DNA of 64,000 bases, from assembly GCA_001692895.1 (NCBI GenBank), contig KV748201.1:1922001-1986000 (forward strand), in the 5' to 3' direction. Source of the DNA: Cenococcum geophilum 1.58. Its lineage: Eukaryota > Ascomycota > Dothideomycetes > Gloniales > Gloniaceae. A program made the position numbers and the translations under genes. The notes below the pieces were generated by a model. That model was not told the origin of the DNA. It searched no databases and saw only the letters and a program-made list of their open reading frames with translations. Shown here piece after piece: positions 39,531 through 50,572 of the stretch. Position 1 is the stretch's first letter. Each line of letters starts with the position of its first letter.

Positions 39531-39916
39531 GCCGGATGTAGAGCCATATATAGAGCCACTTACTAAAATTTAGAAAAAAAGGATAATATAACTTCATTTA
39601 CTAGGTTTAAATTAGTTATTTTTATATAATAATAATAAAGAAGGCAACTAAAAAATTATTTAGGGTATTGCTAAGACTTATCGCGATAAGATTTATCCAA
39701 AACCACACTACTACCTAGTGGACGGGTATTCCATATTAAAGAGCTAATAAACCTCTTATATTTTTTAATTTAGAGGTATTAATAGAGCCGAGAGCTTCTA
39801 ATTCTACTTCTAAAACTATATTTTATATAATAATAAAGAGGAGGAAGGCGACTAAAAATTTATTTGGGGTATGCCAAGACTTATCGCGATAAAACGCAAT
39901 GGATAACGTAGTTCAC

Positions 39917-40320
39917 AAGCGAGCTGCGCACCCAAGCGAGCTGCGCACCTCAAAACTCACTAAAAAATAGAAAAATCGCACTTTAATATCTCAACAACCA
40001 CTTAATAATAATTAATACAAATTTAATAGCGGCCTATTAATGTAATAACTAACTTATATAGGAAGTATTGGAGATCTTATATAAGCGGAAGTANGTTAAA
40101 TAGNAAANNNGNGGCNNNNNNGCCNCNNNTTTNCTATTTAACNTACTTCCGCTTATATAAGATCTCCAATACTTCCTATATAAGTTAGTTATTACATTAA
40201 TAGGCCGCTATTAAATTTGTATTAATTATTATTAAGTGGTTGTTGAGATATTAAAGTGCGATTTTTCTATTTTTTAGTGAGTTTTGAGGTGCGCAGCTCG
40301 CTTGGGTGCGCAGCTCGCTT
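39917..40320. repeat. Long palindrome, arms about 190-200 bp
   Basis: The sequence from 39,917 reads as the reverse complement of the sequence ending at 40,320, with no mismatch seen by eye outside the centre. The centre (about 40,094-40,144) is full of N, as if the two arms had been collapsed or read with conflict. Each outer end has two copies of AAGCGAGCTGCGCACC. No coding content is visible. Confidence 0.85.
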
Positions 40321-40399
40321 ATCGCGATAAGGATATCCATTACGTCTTATTGCGATAAGGTTTATCCAAAACCACACTGCTATTAAGTATTCTCTTTTA

Positions 40400-40860
40400 T
40401 ATACTTCTACTAAGATAATTTAGCTTCTTTATAAATATTAGGTATAAGGTCTATAAATACCAGTAGTGTATATAATAGAAATTATATAATCGACTAAGCT
40501 AGTGGTAGTAGTAGTAGTTATAGTCGTAGCTATTAAAATAGAGACGGCTTATTACGACATCGTGCTATAAGGTCTTAAACTATAAGTACTAGACTTAGTA
40601 GCTTCTAACATAGTTAAACTAGTTATTCTAGGGACAATAATACTAGTGCTAAGGCGTATATACGTAGCTGTAAGGGGGATATCGGGGGTGATAGAGGTAG
40701 TAGTTAAGGCGATTAAGGCGGTAGTCTACGTTTTGGTGATAGCCGAGGTATACAGCTTAGAAGCTGTTTTTTTTTAGGTGTATAAGGTATAGTAGGCGTA
40801 AGGGTTTTGGTCTTGGTCTTGGTCTTATTTGGCGTATCAGGTGTTGCGGTGCTCAGGGGT
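40400..40860. other. Partly RIP-decayed, low-complexity sequence
   Basis: There is no convincing gene. Short simple repeats (GTAGTAGTAGTAG near 40,503; three GGTCTT units near 40,805) are present. It is possibly the degraded 3' end of the TPR-BIR pseudogene that follows on the minus strand, because that frame continues as a Lys/Thr/Pro-rich stretch to about 40,760. Confidence 0.4.
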
Positions 40861-40904
40861 GCGAGTAGTAGAAGATAGTTATAGAAGTCGACCCTAAGTT
40901 CTTG

Positions 40905-41560
40905 CTATAAGCAGTCACCCTCATAGTCTACCATTAACTCCTTAATGGGGTACTCTCTATCATCCCAGTCGTACAGCTGTACACCACAAAAAGCGCATTC
41001 TACAATATCCTCCTCGTTACCTTAGATTAGACGGTAGAAGCCGGCGGCGGCGAGTTTTGTTTGGGAGAGATGTTGATGGGGCCAGTTGGTGTTGGTATAC
41101 GAGCTTATACGGGAGGATATCGTTTTAAAGCTAGAGGCTAGGGTTAATGACGAAGGTATTGGTGGAGGAGATGCAGCTGGGCATGGCGGGAGCGGTGATC
41201 CAGGGAAGCGTGGAGAAGGAGAAGGAGAACCTAGCCTTTGTTTCCGTAGCTAAAAACATTCCTTCAGCAAGTTCAAAGCTTCATTGTTACGGCCTTGTGA
41301 CTTCAACGTAAACGCAAGGTTTTTCATGCTAGTTAGCGTGTCTGGATGCCCCTCCCCCAACACCCTCTTACTTGTCTCTATTATTTGCATCTCCAGCTCT
41401 TCGGCCTTCTTCCATCGGCCTTGCTCCCGATACTCAACGCCGAATTAGCTATACTGGTAAGCATGTCTGGGTGCTCCTCTCCAAGCACCCTCTTTCTCAC
41501 CTCCATCACCCAGTCCCTCCACCATCGCCAGGCGGGTAAAGTCCAGATCCACTGGCGCCA
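40905..41560 (-). pseudogene. TPR (kinesin-light-chain type) - BIR domain pseudogene
   Basis: Read on the minus strand, two tetratricopeptide repeats of the kind found in fungal NB-ARC/NACHT-TPR proteins come first: VMEVRKRVLGEEHPDMLTS (about 41,540-41,480) and SKRVLGEGHPDTLTSMKNLA (about 41,375-41,315). A frameshift near 41,440 separates them. In the same frame as the second repeat follow a Pro/Ser-rich linker and a BIR-like domain (about 41,100-40,908): NWPHQHLSQTKLAAAGFY, then ECAFCGVQLYDW with the CxxC zinc pair, and a later EGDC. The usual EH histidine is replaced (KEL), and the C-terminal Cys is one residue late. Three in-frame stops (41,250-41,252; 41,022-41,024; 40,905-40,907) all fit C-to-T changes of CAG or CAA. 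No nucleotide-binding domain is present upstream. This is a dead fragment of a STAND-like or apoptosis-inhibitor-like protein. Confidence 0.65.
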
Positions 41561-42462
41561 CTCCCGCCAGCTCCACCACAAGAGCTGGCACTTTGCCAGC
41601 CCTCATTCTGATAGTGGCTTGGAGAGCGGCCGCGCACTACAACGGCGGCAGACCTGTGCTGTGTGACTTTAACCCAGGCGTCCAAAGGATCGCGGACATC
41701 GGCCCACAGCTCCACGTTGACGTGGTAATATTGTTGTCCGACGCTTCACTTGCGATTGTCACCCGTCACCGACTTGAATTAAATCTGCTCGAAAGTGTAC
41801 TGGCAGGTTTTGGTGTTGTGGGATGAAGGTGAGAAGCGCCGGTGAACAGCCACAGGATCGTGTTCGGACTGGAGAGGCAGGTACAGAGATGCGATCTTGC
41901 TTAGTGTATAGCTGTGCGGCCCTCGCTGAGCCTTGCCGAGTGGTATCGGTGCGAGCTTCTCCTTCCTAATCTGCATCTGGGAGCTCTTGTTTCGCTCGGG
42001 AGTGTGTTGGACAAGCTCGATGGTTTTGCCATGGTTGCCAACGACTGCCAACAAAGACATTGCTAGAGCTCGTATTTGCTCCGGTTTTCCGCTGCGATTG
42101 ACGTACATGCTTCCATTCGGAATGTGTGGATTCAAAGAGTACGAGCACAATACGGAGAAATAATTGCGCCTGTAGCAGGTCCATTTCCAGTCTAAGAAAT
42201 AGAAGAATCCTTTCCCAATCTTGGCGCTAATATAAGGCCGTAGATGTTGGTCATTGCAGCTTATTTCTAGGAACGTCTCCTGTTCGGCGAAAGCAGGAGT
42301 CTCAGGGTGTCTTTTGTGTGATGGTTGACAACCAAGCACCGGCAAAACGTCTTTGGAACGGGCGCCGGTCAGGGTTAACACAGATACGGTGGGAGTGGAT
42401 AGAGATCGTGGTGTAGTCCCTGGCAGCACCCGTACTGTGTCCTCGCCAGCAGTTCGGCGTTG
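41561..42462 (-). pseudogene. Ndt80/PhoG-family transcription factor pseudogene (DNA-binding domain)
   Basis: The minus strand encodes most of an Ndt80-type DNA-binding domain (the fold of yeast Ndt80, Neurospora VIB-1 and Aspergillus XprG; regulators of meiosis, proteases and starvation responses). Order from the N side: RHPETPAFAEQETFLEIS, YISAKIGKGFF, WTCYRRNYFSVLCSYSLNPH, KPEQIRALAMSLLAVV, KTIELVQHTPERN, then YYHVNVELWADVRDP and VVVRGRSPSHYQNEG, which is the family's usual C-terminal signature. Two in-frame stops fall in the conserved stretch between TFEQI and YYHV (41,779-41,781 and 41,746-41,748). They replace residues that are Gln and Arg in relatives, so both fit C-to-T change. The frame is closed at the N side near 42,465 and no start is evident. 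It runs straight into TPR sequence. It is decayed but still about 240 codons are readable. Confidence 0.75.
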
Positions 42463-42469
42463 CTGCGGA

Positions 42470-43290
42470 GAGGATAGCTAGGATAAGTGTATCACTGGAT
42501 ATGAGGGGTGGCGATAATCCAATTGTCCCCACCGGTCGCACCAAGCAATGGTGGAAACGAATTACCAACCCCAGATGATCGAATCAGAGGGGACATAGCC
42601 GAACTAGAGGAATTATCCCTTCTCTAGTGGATCGCACCGACTATACCCAGCCTCCTCTACAAGACGGACACCGGCGTAGACGAAACTTCCTGCCCGAGAC
42701 ATCACACTCAACGGGTAGTGAAACTTACCAATACCATAAACGGCATCCCTGCGCCAGCCCTGCTCGTCCTGATATCGATCAATCTTGGGGCCCGATTACT
42801 CTAGGTTTTCCGGGGCCTACCCACAATTCGAACACGCAGCAGATCAGCACCCCTAATCTCCCTTTTCCAAAGTATTACTGGTTAGGCTTCCAATACATCT
42901 GTGCAAATATCGGAACGCCGCACAGGCACAGAATGACGACTCCTTCTGCTTACTTCGGGCGGAGAAGCAGGATCCGCGAGTTGAATGCTCGGTTTGTTCT
43001 AAAGACAATAGGCTTCCGCGAGACCGGTGGGATTGTGCGCGGGATATCTCGCCTCGTACAGGCGTAGATGCTGGGTTTAGCTCAGGGAGTGATAGTGGTA
43101 GCCGCGAAATGCGACCATTCAGTTCGTGTGGACCTGCGATAGCGGGGAGATGCTATCTTGCCAAGGGGGGAGAGGTAGTGAGTGTATAAGAATGAAGCAG
43201 AGCATCGGGAAGGGGAAGGCACAGCGCGGGAACAGGCGGTTACTCTAACACTTTGCTCTGAGGGCAGCATATACTAGTTACTAGCGCGAG
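42470..43290. other. Normal-GC sequence, no recognised gene
   Basis: A plus-strand frame of 146 codons (42,627-43,067) and shorter frames exist, but the composition is Pro/Arg/His-rich without a motif or plausible splice structure. The stretch may hold the lost N-terminal exon(s) of the Ndt80 pseudogene on the minus strand. I cannot support a gene call. Confidence 0.4.
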
Positions 43291-43720
43291 CTAAGAGACG
43301 GGTCTAAAGATGCTAAACGACGCTGAAACAGGGGTAAAAACATGAAGCCTTAGAACCAAGGGTGGAAGCTCAACTTGACCACACTGACACAAAGAAGGCA
43401 GAATGCGCCTAGAGATCAGCTGAGCCAGCCTGGCAAATATCGGCATCCGCTTCGACGACGAAGCTTGAGTTTCGGCTGCCCCTGCAGACAGTGTACTAGA
43501 TGCGATTAAAGATACAACAGATGTGATAGGGATTGGACTCGGAGTGATGGATGACTCCGCGGCTAGAGTAGACGACAGAATAACCGACGATGCCGTAGCA
43601 GCGATAGCACCGTCACTCGTAGCTGGGAGTATTGCGCTGGTAAAAGTAAGGCTGGATTCGGCAATAGCAGATGCGTCAAAGGCGGTCGAACCAGATGTGT
43701 CAGAACTTATTGATCTGCAA
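43291..43720 (-). other. Ser/Thr/Ala-rich open frame overlapping the GH12 3' end
   Basis: Directly behind the GH12 domain, in the +1 frame relative to exon 4, the minus strand stays open for about 140 codons to a stop at 43,291-43,293. The first 100 residues are strongly Ser/Thr/Ala-rich (for example ESSLTFTSAILPATS), like a linker or a GPI-protein stalk. A single-base shift would append it to the enzyme. It could be a lost tail, an unrecognised splice form or chance. No CBM1 cysteine pattern is seen. Confidence 0.35.
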
Positions 43721-44713
43721 ACCCAATGTAGCTTTTAACACGCTGTCTCCGTAGAAAAACTCGGTTCTGCATCGGTTATAAATCGATTAGCTGTCTCACA
43801 CTCACGAAATCAGCCAATGACCTTGACTTACCCGGCGTTTCCAACATTAACGTAAGTCGAATTTTTGAATCTCCCCAGTGTGACCATAGCTTCCAACCAA
43901 TCTTTCAAATCACCCGTGAAGGACCCGTCAAACTGCACTTCGGGCAGTAAGCTCCGAACCATGATCCCTGTCTTCTCATTCAGGCCTTCGTATAGCTTCC
44001 AAGAAGTGCCGAATAAAGAATCGATAGTTGCCGTTGTGCCGTTACCCCAACCAATCGGAAGCTGACCGCCTTCGTATTGGAGCCAGAGCATGAGCTCTTG
44101 TGCGGCAGTGGAGGTAGAATCGCCTTTAGTATCACTAGTCATGAAGTCGAAGCAAACGTTCCCTAATTAGAGTCATCAGTATGAGCTCATGAGCTTAATC
44201 GGCGATTGTCATTTGCCTTTAAAAGTGGAGGTGTTAGTGCGAGTCCAATCATAAGTGGCGGGAATAGCACTGATATCGGAGATAGGAGTCTCGAGATTTT
44301 GGGTAAGTCCCACGAATGAGTATCCTTTTGGCACATTATTGCTGTCGCAGCCATGTTAGCACTAGGACGGCATACGGGTTCCAGTGACAGAGGTCGTGGA
44401 CATACGTGCTCTCAATATATTTAATATTCGCCGTGCTGCTCCACACGACTTCTTGAGTCCCATCTGCAGCTGTTATTACATGATTATAGTAGGTGCATTG
44501 AGTGCCGACTGTCAGGTCTGCGTTGTAAAGCATGTTGTAGACAATCCAGGGTGTGCCTGTCAGGATAACATAGTCGTAGTCTCCGCAATGATTTGATGAA
44601 GGTAGAGAAGTCTGCCGAGATGAAATAGCTCGAAGGTCTGAGGGATGAGTAAGAGCTAGCGGCACTGCCGCCAGAGCTGCAAGCGCGACGACGAGTTGGA
44701 GGGAAGATAGCAT
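43700..44713 (-). CDS. Glycoside hydrolase family 12 endoglucanase/xyloglucanase, secreted
   Basis: GH12 enzymes cut beta-1,4-glucan or xyloglucan outside the cell. Four exons on the minus strand (44,713-44,406; 44,341-44,217; 44,162-43,832; 43,766-43,700) give 276 residues. Intron 1 has GTATGT/CGACAG with a GCTAAC branch. Intron 2 (54 nt) has a GC donor (GCAAAT) and TTAG acceptor. Intron 3 has GTAAGT/TGCAG. Frame is kept at all three joins. Residues 1 to about 22 form a signal peptide (hydrophobic LVVALAALAAVPLAL). The family pattern is visible: VYNMLYNADLTVGTQCT, GYSFVGLT, ELMLWLQYEGGQLPIG with the nucleophile Glu at about 167, TSWKLYEG, and GTEFF with the acid/base Glu at about 257 (usually GTEPF). 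The start is the last ATG before the signal peptide; a frame also runs upstream but lacks family similarity. It looks functional and is the only intact gene of this island. Confidence 0.85.
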
Positions 44714-44821
44714 AATGAGTGTAGAGAAGTGAAGATATACGAAAATAAAGTCCCGCGAGTGCACAATTGGACGGAATAAAGAGCAAAAATAAGAACTCTC
44801 ACGAAAAGAGAAATGTAGCAC

Positions 44822-45330
44822 AGCTACTGCTTAAGGGAAGATGTTGACCTTTGACGGCAGCGGAATGGATGCTTATTTCAACTAAATAGGGGCATGACTG
44901 TATAAGATGGCGACGCGGAGACGCCGAGGTTAACATGGATTCTTTATGAAAGGAAGAGATGAATGCGGAGATTGCTGAGGATGAAACACGCTTTTAATTT
45001 TAGCACATCTCTCCGGGGAAGAAAAATTTCCAAAGTACGATGGGAGAGATTTGCTGCATTAATTTAAAACTGATGACATGTTTGAATGCAAATACTGCAA
45101 ACAAACACCGTTTATTCATTTTTTCGTACCGACCGTGTATACGTGCAACAGCACGTGCCTCTCGCGTCCTTTTAGAGCCTCGAAGCCTCCCTCAAAGCCG
45201 TCCTCAACACCACGCCAAGCCTTGTAATAACCATCTGCACCGTATTGTTACTATAATTTATGACTGTAGAGGAGCTTTAAGGCGACCGCAGCCTTAATTT
45301 TATATACACTAAAAATTTCTACACGAAATC
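44822..45330. other. Intergenic, upstream of GH12
   Basis: Normal-GC sequence holds the GH12 5' region on the minus strand and about 300 bp of featureless DNA. No frame with a recognisable family was found. Towards 45,250-45,330 it becomes AT-rich. Confidence 0.5.
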
Positions 45331-45345
45331 AGTCAAGCGGCCAAG

Positions 45346-45433
45346 CAAGCAAGCAAGCCAGATGATTTAACCCAAACAAGCCAAGCCAGCAAGCTGAGGC
45401 CTCTCAGCTTGGCTTGCTTGCTTATTACCAGCT
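45346..45433. repeat. AAGC-rich hairpin at the GH28 break point
   Basis: CAAGCAAGCAAGCAAGCC on the left is mirrored by GGCTTGCTTGCTTA on the right. Between them lies AAGCTGAGGCCTCTCAGCTT, itself a perfect inverted repeat. The hairpin starts exactly where similarity to polygalacturonase stops, so it looks like an inserted or break-associated element. Confidence 0.6.
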
Positions 45434-46000
45434 CTAGACCATTTCCGGCCTCATTGTTCAGAATGATATTCTCAATCGTCAAGTTTGCGCAAATTGATAT
45501 GCTGAAGCAGTGAATTGGGTAGTTTTGAATGTAGAGATTCTTAATCACGGAGATCCCATAGACCTTATTCAGTGTCACGAAGTGATTGGGCCTCAACATG
45601 TAAGTATATCTTTAGAGTGCTCCATGATTTTGAGGGACTCACTTCGCAATATCGCCGTTAGATCCTAGGCCGTCCCACCAGGACTGTCGATTCCCGTTAG
45701 TAACTGCACCTGGTCTAGAAGTGACTGCGATATCGGTGCCGCCGATCTCAATAAGATTTACGTTACCGTTATAATAGTCGAAAGTCTACAGCTAGATTAG
45801 TGGTATGCCGCCAAACGATTAAAACAGCGAGAGCATAATGTTTGCCGGCAAAGGTCACGGTGGCGCCCATGTTGTGCTGGTGAAGCGCCGGAAAAATCAT
45901 CTCCGTGTACCTTCTATTGCGGGGTTCAGGGGGTGAGGAATTGGAGCATGGAGAATTTTTTTTGCGAAGTGAGTCTGCTGAAAAGGAAAATACCAGAGCA
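45434..46000 (-). pseudogene. GH28 polygalacturonase-like pseudogene, N-terminal part only
   Basis: The minus strand carries the first part of a pectin-degrading GH28 beta-helix protein: GATVTFAGKHYALA, then FDYYNGNVNLIEIGGTDIAV and NGNRQSWWDGLGSNGDIAK. After a 51-nt intron (45,642-45,592; GTGAGT donor, GAG acceptor) come PNHFVTLNKV, NLYIQNYPIHCFSIS and LTIENIILNNEAG. Between the first two pieces a frame change is needed (a 40-nt intron ending CTGTAG at about 45,785 is possible but short). Similarity stops at 45,434, before the catalytic NTD, DD, GHG and RIK motifs, where an AAGC hairpin begins. The start is not visible. It cannot encode an active enzyme. Confidence 0.65.
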
Positions 46001-46039
46001 CCAAATTTCTTGAAGTATCGTTCTTTAAGTTCTCTCAAC

Positions 46040-46740
46040 TTTACTCAACACCATGCCAAGCGTCACTATGCCAGGCATCACCAAATTATGAGGTAATCAC
46101 GTGCAACATATCACCGACCTTGCTTCTCTCCTCCCTTCGCTTCTGGAAAACTAATTCCGCCTTAGAGAATCCTCATTATCAATGCACTGAATTTGTAAGC
46201 GTCCAATCCAGTTCGCCATCTCCCAAGCCTTTGCCGACTTCAACCCTCTCACCAGTAGTAATTGCATTGCCGCTCCGAAAACTACCGATAAATATCAATA
46301 AAACACGTTGAGGCTCCACATTGCGGGGTATTATGCTTATCCTTCACATACTTCCTTGCCGAATGCTTGCATCGGGACTAGTACGGCTTCGAATGCGTGG
46401 ATGTTCCGGCTTTCGATCGTAAAGTTTAATGATAATCCAGGAACAAGCTGAGCTATCTCATTCCACTAGAGAGCTGGATCCTCGCAAGTGCCGAATCGTA
46501 AGGCCCACCTGAGCAGGATTCTGCTACTAATGCACAGGCATTACAGCGTGACGTGGTTTCTTTTGTCTCGGAAAACTGCCGTCGCGTCGGATGGCGGACA
46601 GAAAATGTAGGAGCAGATGCAAGAAATAGGACATGGATATCCCCATACATTACTTTAAGACACCCTGGCCGATTGGCATTGTTCTGTTTTCCCTATACCC
46701 AACTACACCCTTCTACTCTCCCATACAACAGCTCCAAGCT
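46040..46740. other. Intergenic between GH28 and VAO pseudogenes
   Basis: About 700 bp of normal-GC DNA has short frames only. No motif, RNA gene or repeat was recognised. Confidence 0.5.
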
Positions 46741-46745
46741 TTACC

Positions 46746-48410
<1,665 letters not shown>

Positions 48411-50228
48411 TAAATCCATTATTTACGCATCTTAACTCTCTCCCCTATTAAGGCACTAGCAGAACTTGGCAGAACTTTGCAGTCCTCTATACTGACAAGT
48501 TGCCACAAATTGCCGCATATTGTAGTTATGTAACGTGAAGATCTTATAAAACATTAAGCGGCGTTACTCTTCTTCTCCTTTCCTTTCTCTAGCTTTAGAT
48601 CCTTGTTTATAGACATTCTAATTATATAGGCTTGCGCGTCCCTTTTACCATGCTTATGCCTTAATTAACTAAGTCGCTAATATCCCCTACGATTCTATCA
48701 AGTTATAATTATAGTAGTAATATTCTCTAGATACTTCCCTTTAAGAAACTAGTATACAGCCTAAAAAATACAATACTTTTAATTATACTGTTGGTCGTTC
48801 TTTTTAAAGTATTAAGGAGAGGCTAACGGGGGGGCTTAGCTATATATAGTGGAGCTAAGTATCAGAGCACGTTTCTTGTTCATACTTATACGAGATTGGT
48901 TTAATTAGTATTTATACGCAAGCCCCACCAAAATTACCAAAAAACCGAAGCGAATAATGGTTTTTTTAATAGTTTTACGACTTTTTTTTTAAATTAATTT
49001 TAGTTATGTTTTAATAGTATAGGCCTAATTAGCAACTTCTACCTTATTGCCTTAACCAAATTTATATACTGTACCCTAGTACTATAGAATTAATTAGCGG
49101 ACATATATATATCTGCAAGCGGATATCGCTAACTCTTTTTGTTAAAAGGTTAATTCTATATAGCCCTTCGTGTGGCAAGAATTCAAGGACTTTTCGTATA
49201 TGCACGCCTCATAAGCCAATCTAGAGGCTCTATACTGTATAGAGCTTGGTGTTGAAGCCTCCGGTCAGTGCGATTCTCGGCAGCAAGGGTACTGGCGCCT
49301 CATTAATGCTTGGATATTGAAGAACCGTTGGTTAAACCGTTTAACCACTTGTAGCACTTAATACACCTTATTTAACGTATATAGCACGTCGTCCCTGTAA
49401 CCTGGAGCTGGTCCTTTACCGGCCTATCCTTATCGACGTTAAGAACGCGTATCCCTTAACCCGCCGGCGTCCATCTAGTAGATGGTCCGTGCGGAACAAC
49501 AGAATCAAAAGTACGCGTGTGGTCACGGAGCCTTGATCCTATTGATCTGATTGGCTAAATCCTTATCGATAACAGATGAACGTAACTCGGCGGGTTAAGG
49601 GATAAAGCAACTCTAATAGAAGATTTTCCTATATAATCAGCAGCTAGTTAATGAAGGAAGGGTAGAAACCTATTTATAACGTTATATATTACGACTTTTT
49701 GCCTAGCTTCCTTAAAAAATATATATATATAGGTGTTCTTAGTGGTGGCCTTCTGCAGCATTTTATTGGCATCGTGTTTGGTGAGGCTTGCAAATAAAAT
49801 CACGCTAGCTAGGGTGCCTGCAGTATGCTAACCCAGGTAGGAGCGCCTAAAGCGCCTAATATGAAAAGTCATACTTGCTAGACGAAGGGATGGGGTGTAG
49901 CCACTAGTCCCAAAAAGGAAATGGAAATCTCTTTTTGCTCCGTCCTCCGTATTGGCTATAGTATTGATAGGCGTTTCTTGCGAATTGAACGCCTTCTACT
50001 AGGCGGAAAGCACCCCTGTTTGGCGTCTAGAAGAGGCGCTTATATCCTGAAGATTGCGCCCAGGTGGGCCTTAAAATCGTCGACCTGGCTGTGTCTACCT
50101 GGTGGAGTCGACCTGGCTATAAAAAGTCATTGAACGTACCCTTAGATATATAGTATGCCTTTCTTCTTATCTGGAGAACCCCTAAAAAGAAACTTAAGAG
50201 GGTCTCACCGCCTACAATATATCATTAC
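48411..50228. other. Mixed-GC intergenic with small hairpins, no gene
   Basis: No family was recognised. AT-rich at first, it then alternates with normal GC at 49.2-50.2 kb. It holds a MITE-like unit (49,452-49,602) and a 78-bp hairpin at 49,083-49,160 with TATAGAATTAA arms. Two frames of 70-78 codons (49,921 and 50,155) have no motif, and the second overlaps the LTR at 50,229. Confidence 0.5.
49452..49602. mobile_element. 151-bp MITE with TA target duplication
   Basis: Perfect 15-bp terminal inverted repeats (TCCCTTAACCCGCCG and its reverse complement) are flanked on both sides by TA, the target duplication of the Tc1/mariner superfamily. There is no coding capacity. Only one copy is in the window. 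Confidence 0.6.
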
Positions 50229-50572
50229 TGTTCTGCCTTATACCGGCACACGGCTCGTTCCGGATTATTTCTGCTTTATACCGGAACAGATCGTCTTTAA
50301 AAAGGAACAAATCGTGTATCGCTTTGAGCGTCTTTATTCCGGATTAATTGCGTTATTCTGGAAAAGATTTGATATTATATTGAACTTTTGAAGCTATATA
50401 AAGCCATTTAATAAAGCTTTTTAGTAGATTTTGGCCGTTTCTACGAGTTAATTTAGAAAGTATAGTGTAGTCAATGGTTATAAATAATGATTAATATATA
50501 ATCTTATTGATTTTGGGCGCAAAATAAGTAATAATATATCCTTGATATTACAATTGATTATCTGGTGGAGCA
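50229..50572 (+). repeat. 344-bp LTR-like repeat, copy 1
   Basis: The repeat begins TGTTCTGCC and ends GGTGGAGCA (TG...CA). An inverse copy of exactly the same length lies at 54,408-54,751. This copy is less RIP-decayed. I see no clean target duplication here (ATTAC before, TATTT after). Confidence 0.65.

Larger units (their letters stand above)
39050..40379. mobile_element. Composite non-autonomous hAT-type element
   Basis: The element has 18-bp terminal inverted repeats, CAGTGTGGTTTTGGATAA at the left and its exact reverse complement at the right. The exact 8-bp target duplication CTATTAAG (39,042-39,049 and 40,380-40,387) and CAG...CTG tips are the hAT signature. No transposase is present. 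Inside are a 12-bp minisatellite, a near-duplicate of the right end at 39,694-39,711 (so two element copies or an internal duplication), a roughly 80-bp duplicated block (about 39,610-39,690 and 39,815-39,893) and a large palindrome. It appears to be a non-autonomous element that grew by internal duplication. Confidence 0.75.

Noticed and set aside
39035-39597. Several overlapping repeat-protein frames (Leu-His-Glu-Ala, Cys-Arg-Ala-Ser, Leu-Cys-Thr-Lys types) on both strands
   Set aside because: All are translations of one 12-bp minisatellite whose unit length is a multiple of three, so frames stay open without selection.
41346-41826. Plus-strand frames opposite the TPR and Ndt80 remnants
   Set aside because: The minus strand carries clear family motifs; the plus-strand frames are antisense shadows.
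43523-43738. A 71-codon plus-strand frame over the GH12 3' end
   Set aside because: It is antisense to GH12 exon 4 and the Ser/Thr-rich frame, and has no motif of its own.
49200-49420. Possible tRNA gene
   Set aside because: A GGTTAAACC-like stretch and small stems occur, but no cloverleaf with A and B boxes could be fitted. No tRNA, rRNA or CRISPR array was found anywhere in the window.
50155-50391. A 78-codon plus-strand frame
   Set aside because: It runs into the 344-bp LTR-like repeat and has no motif, and the second copy of the repeat does not keep it.
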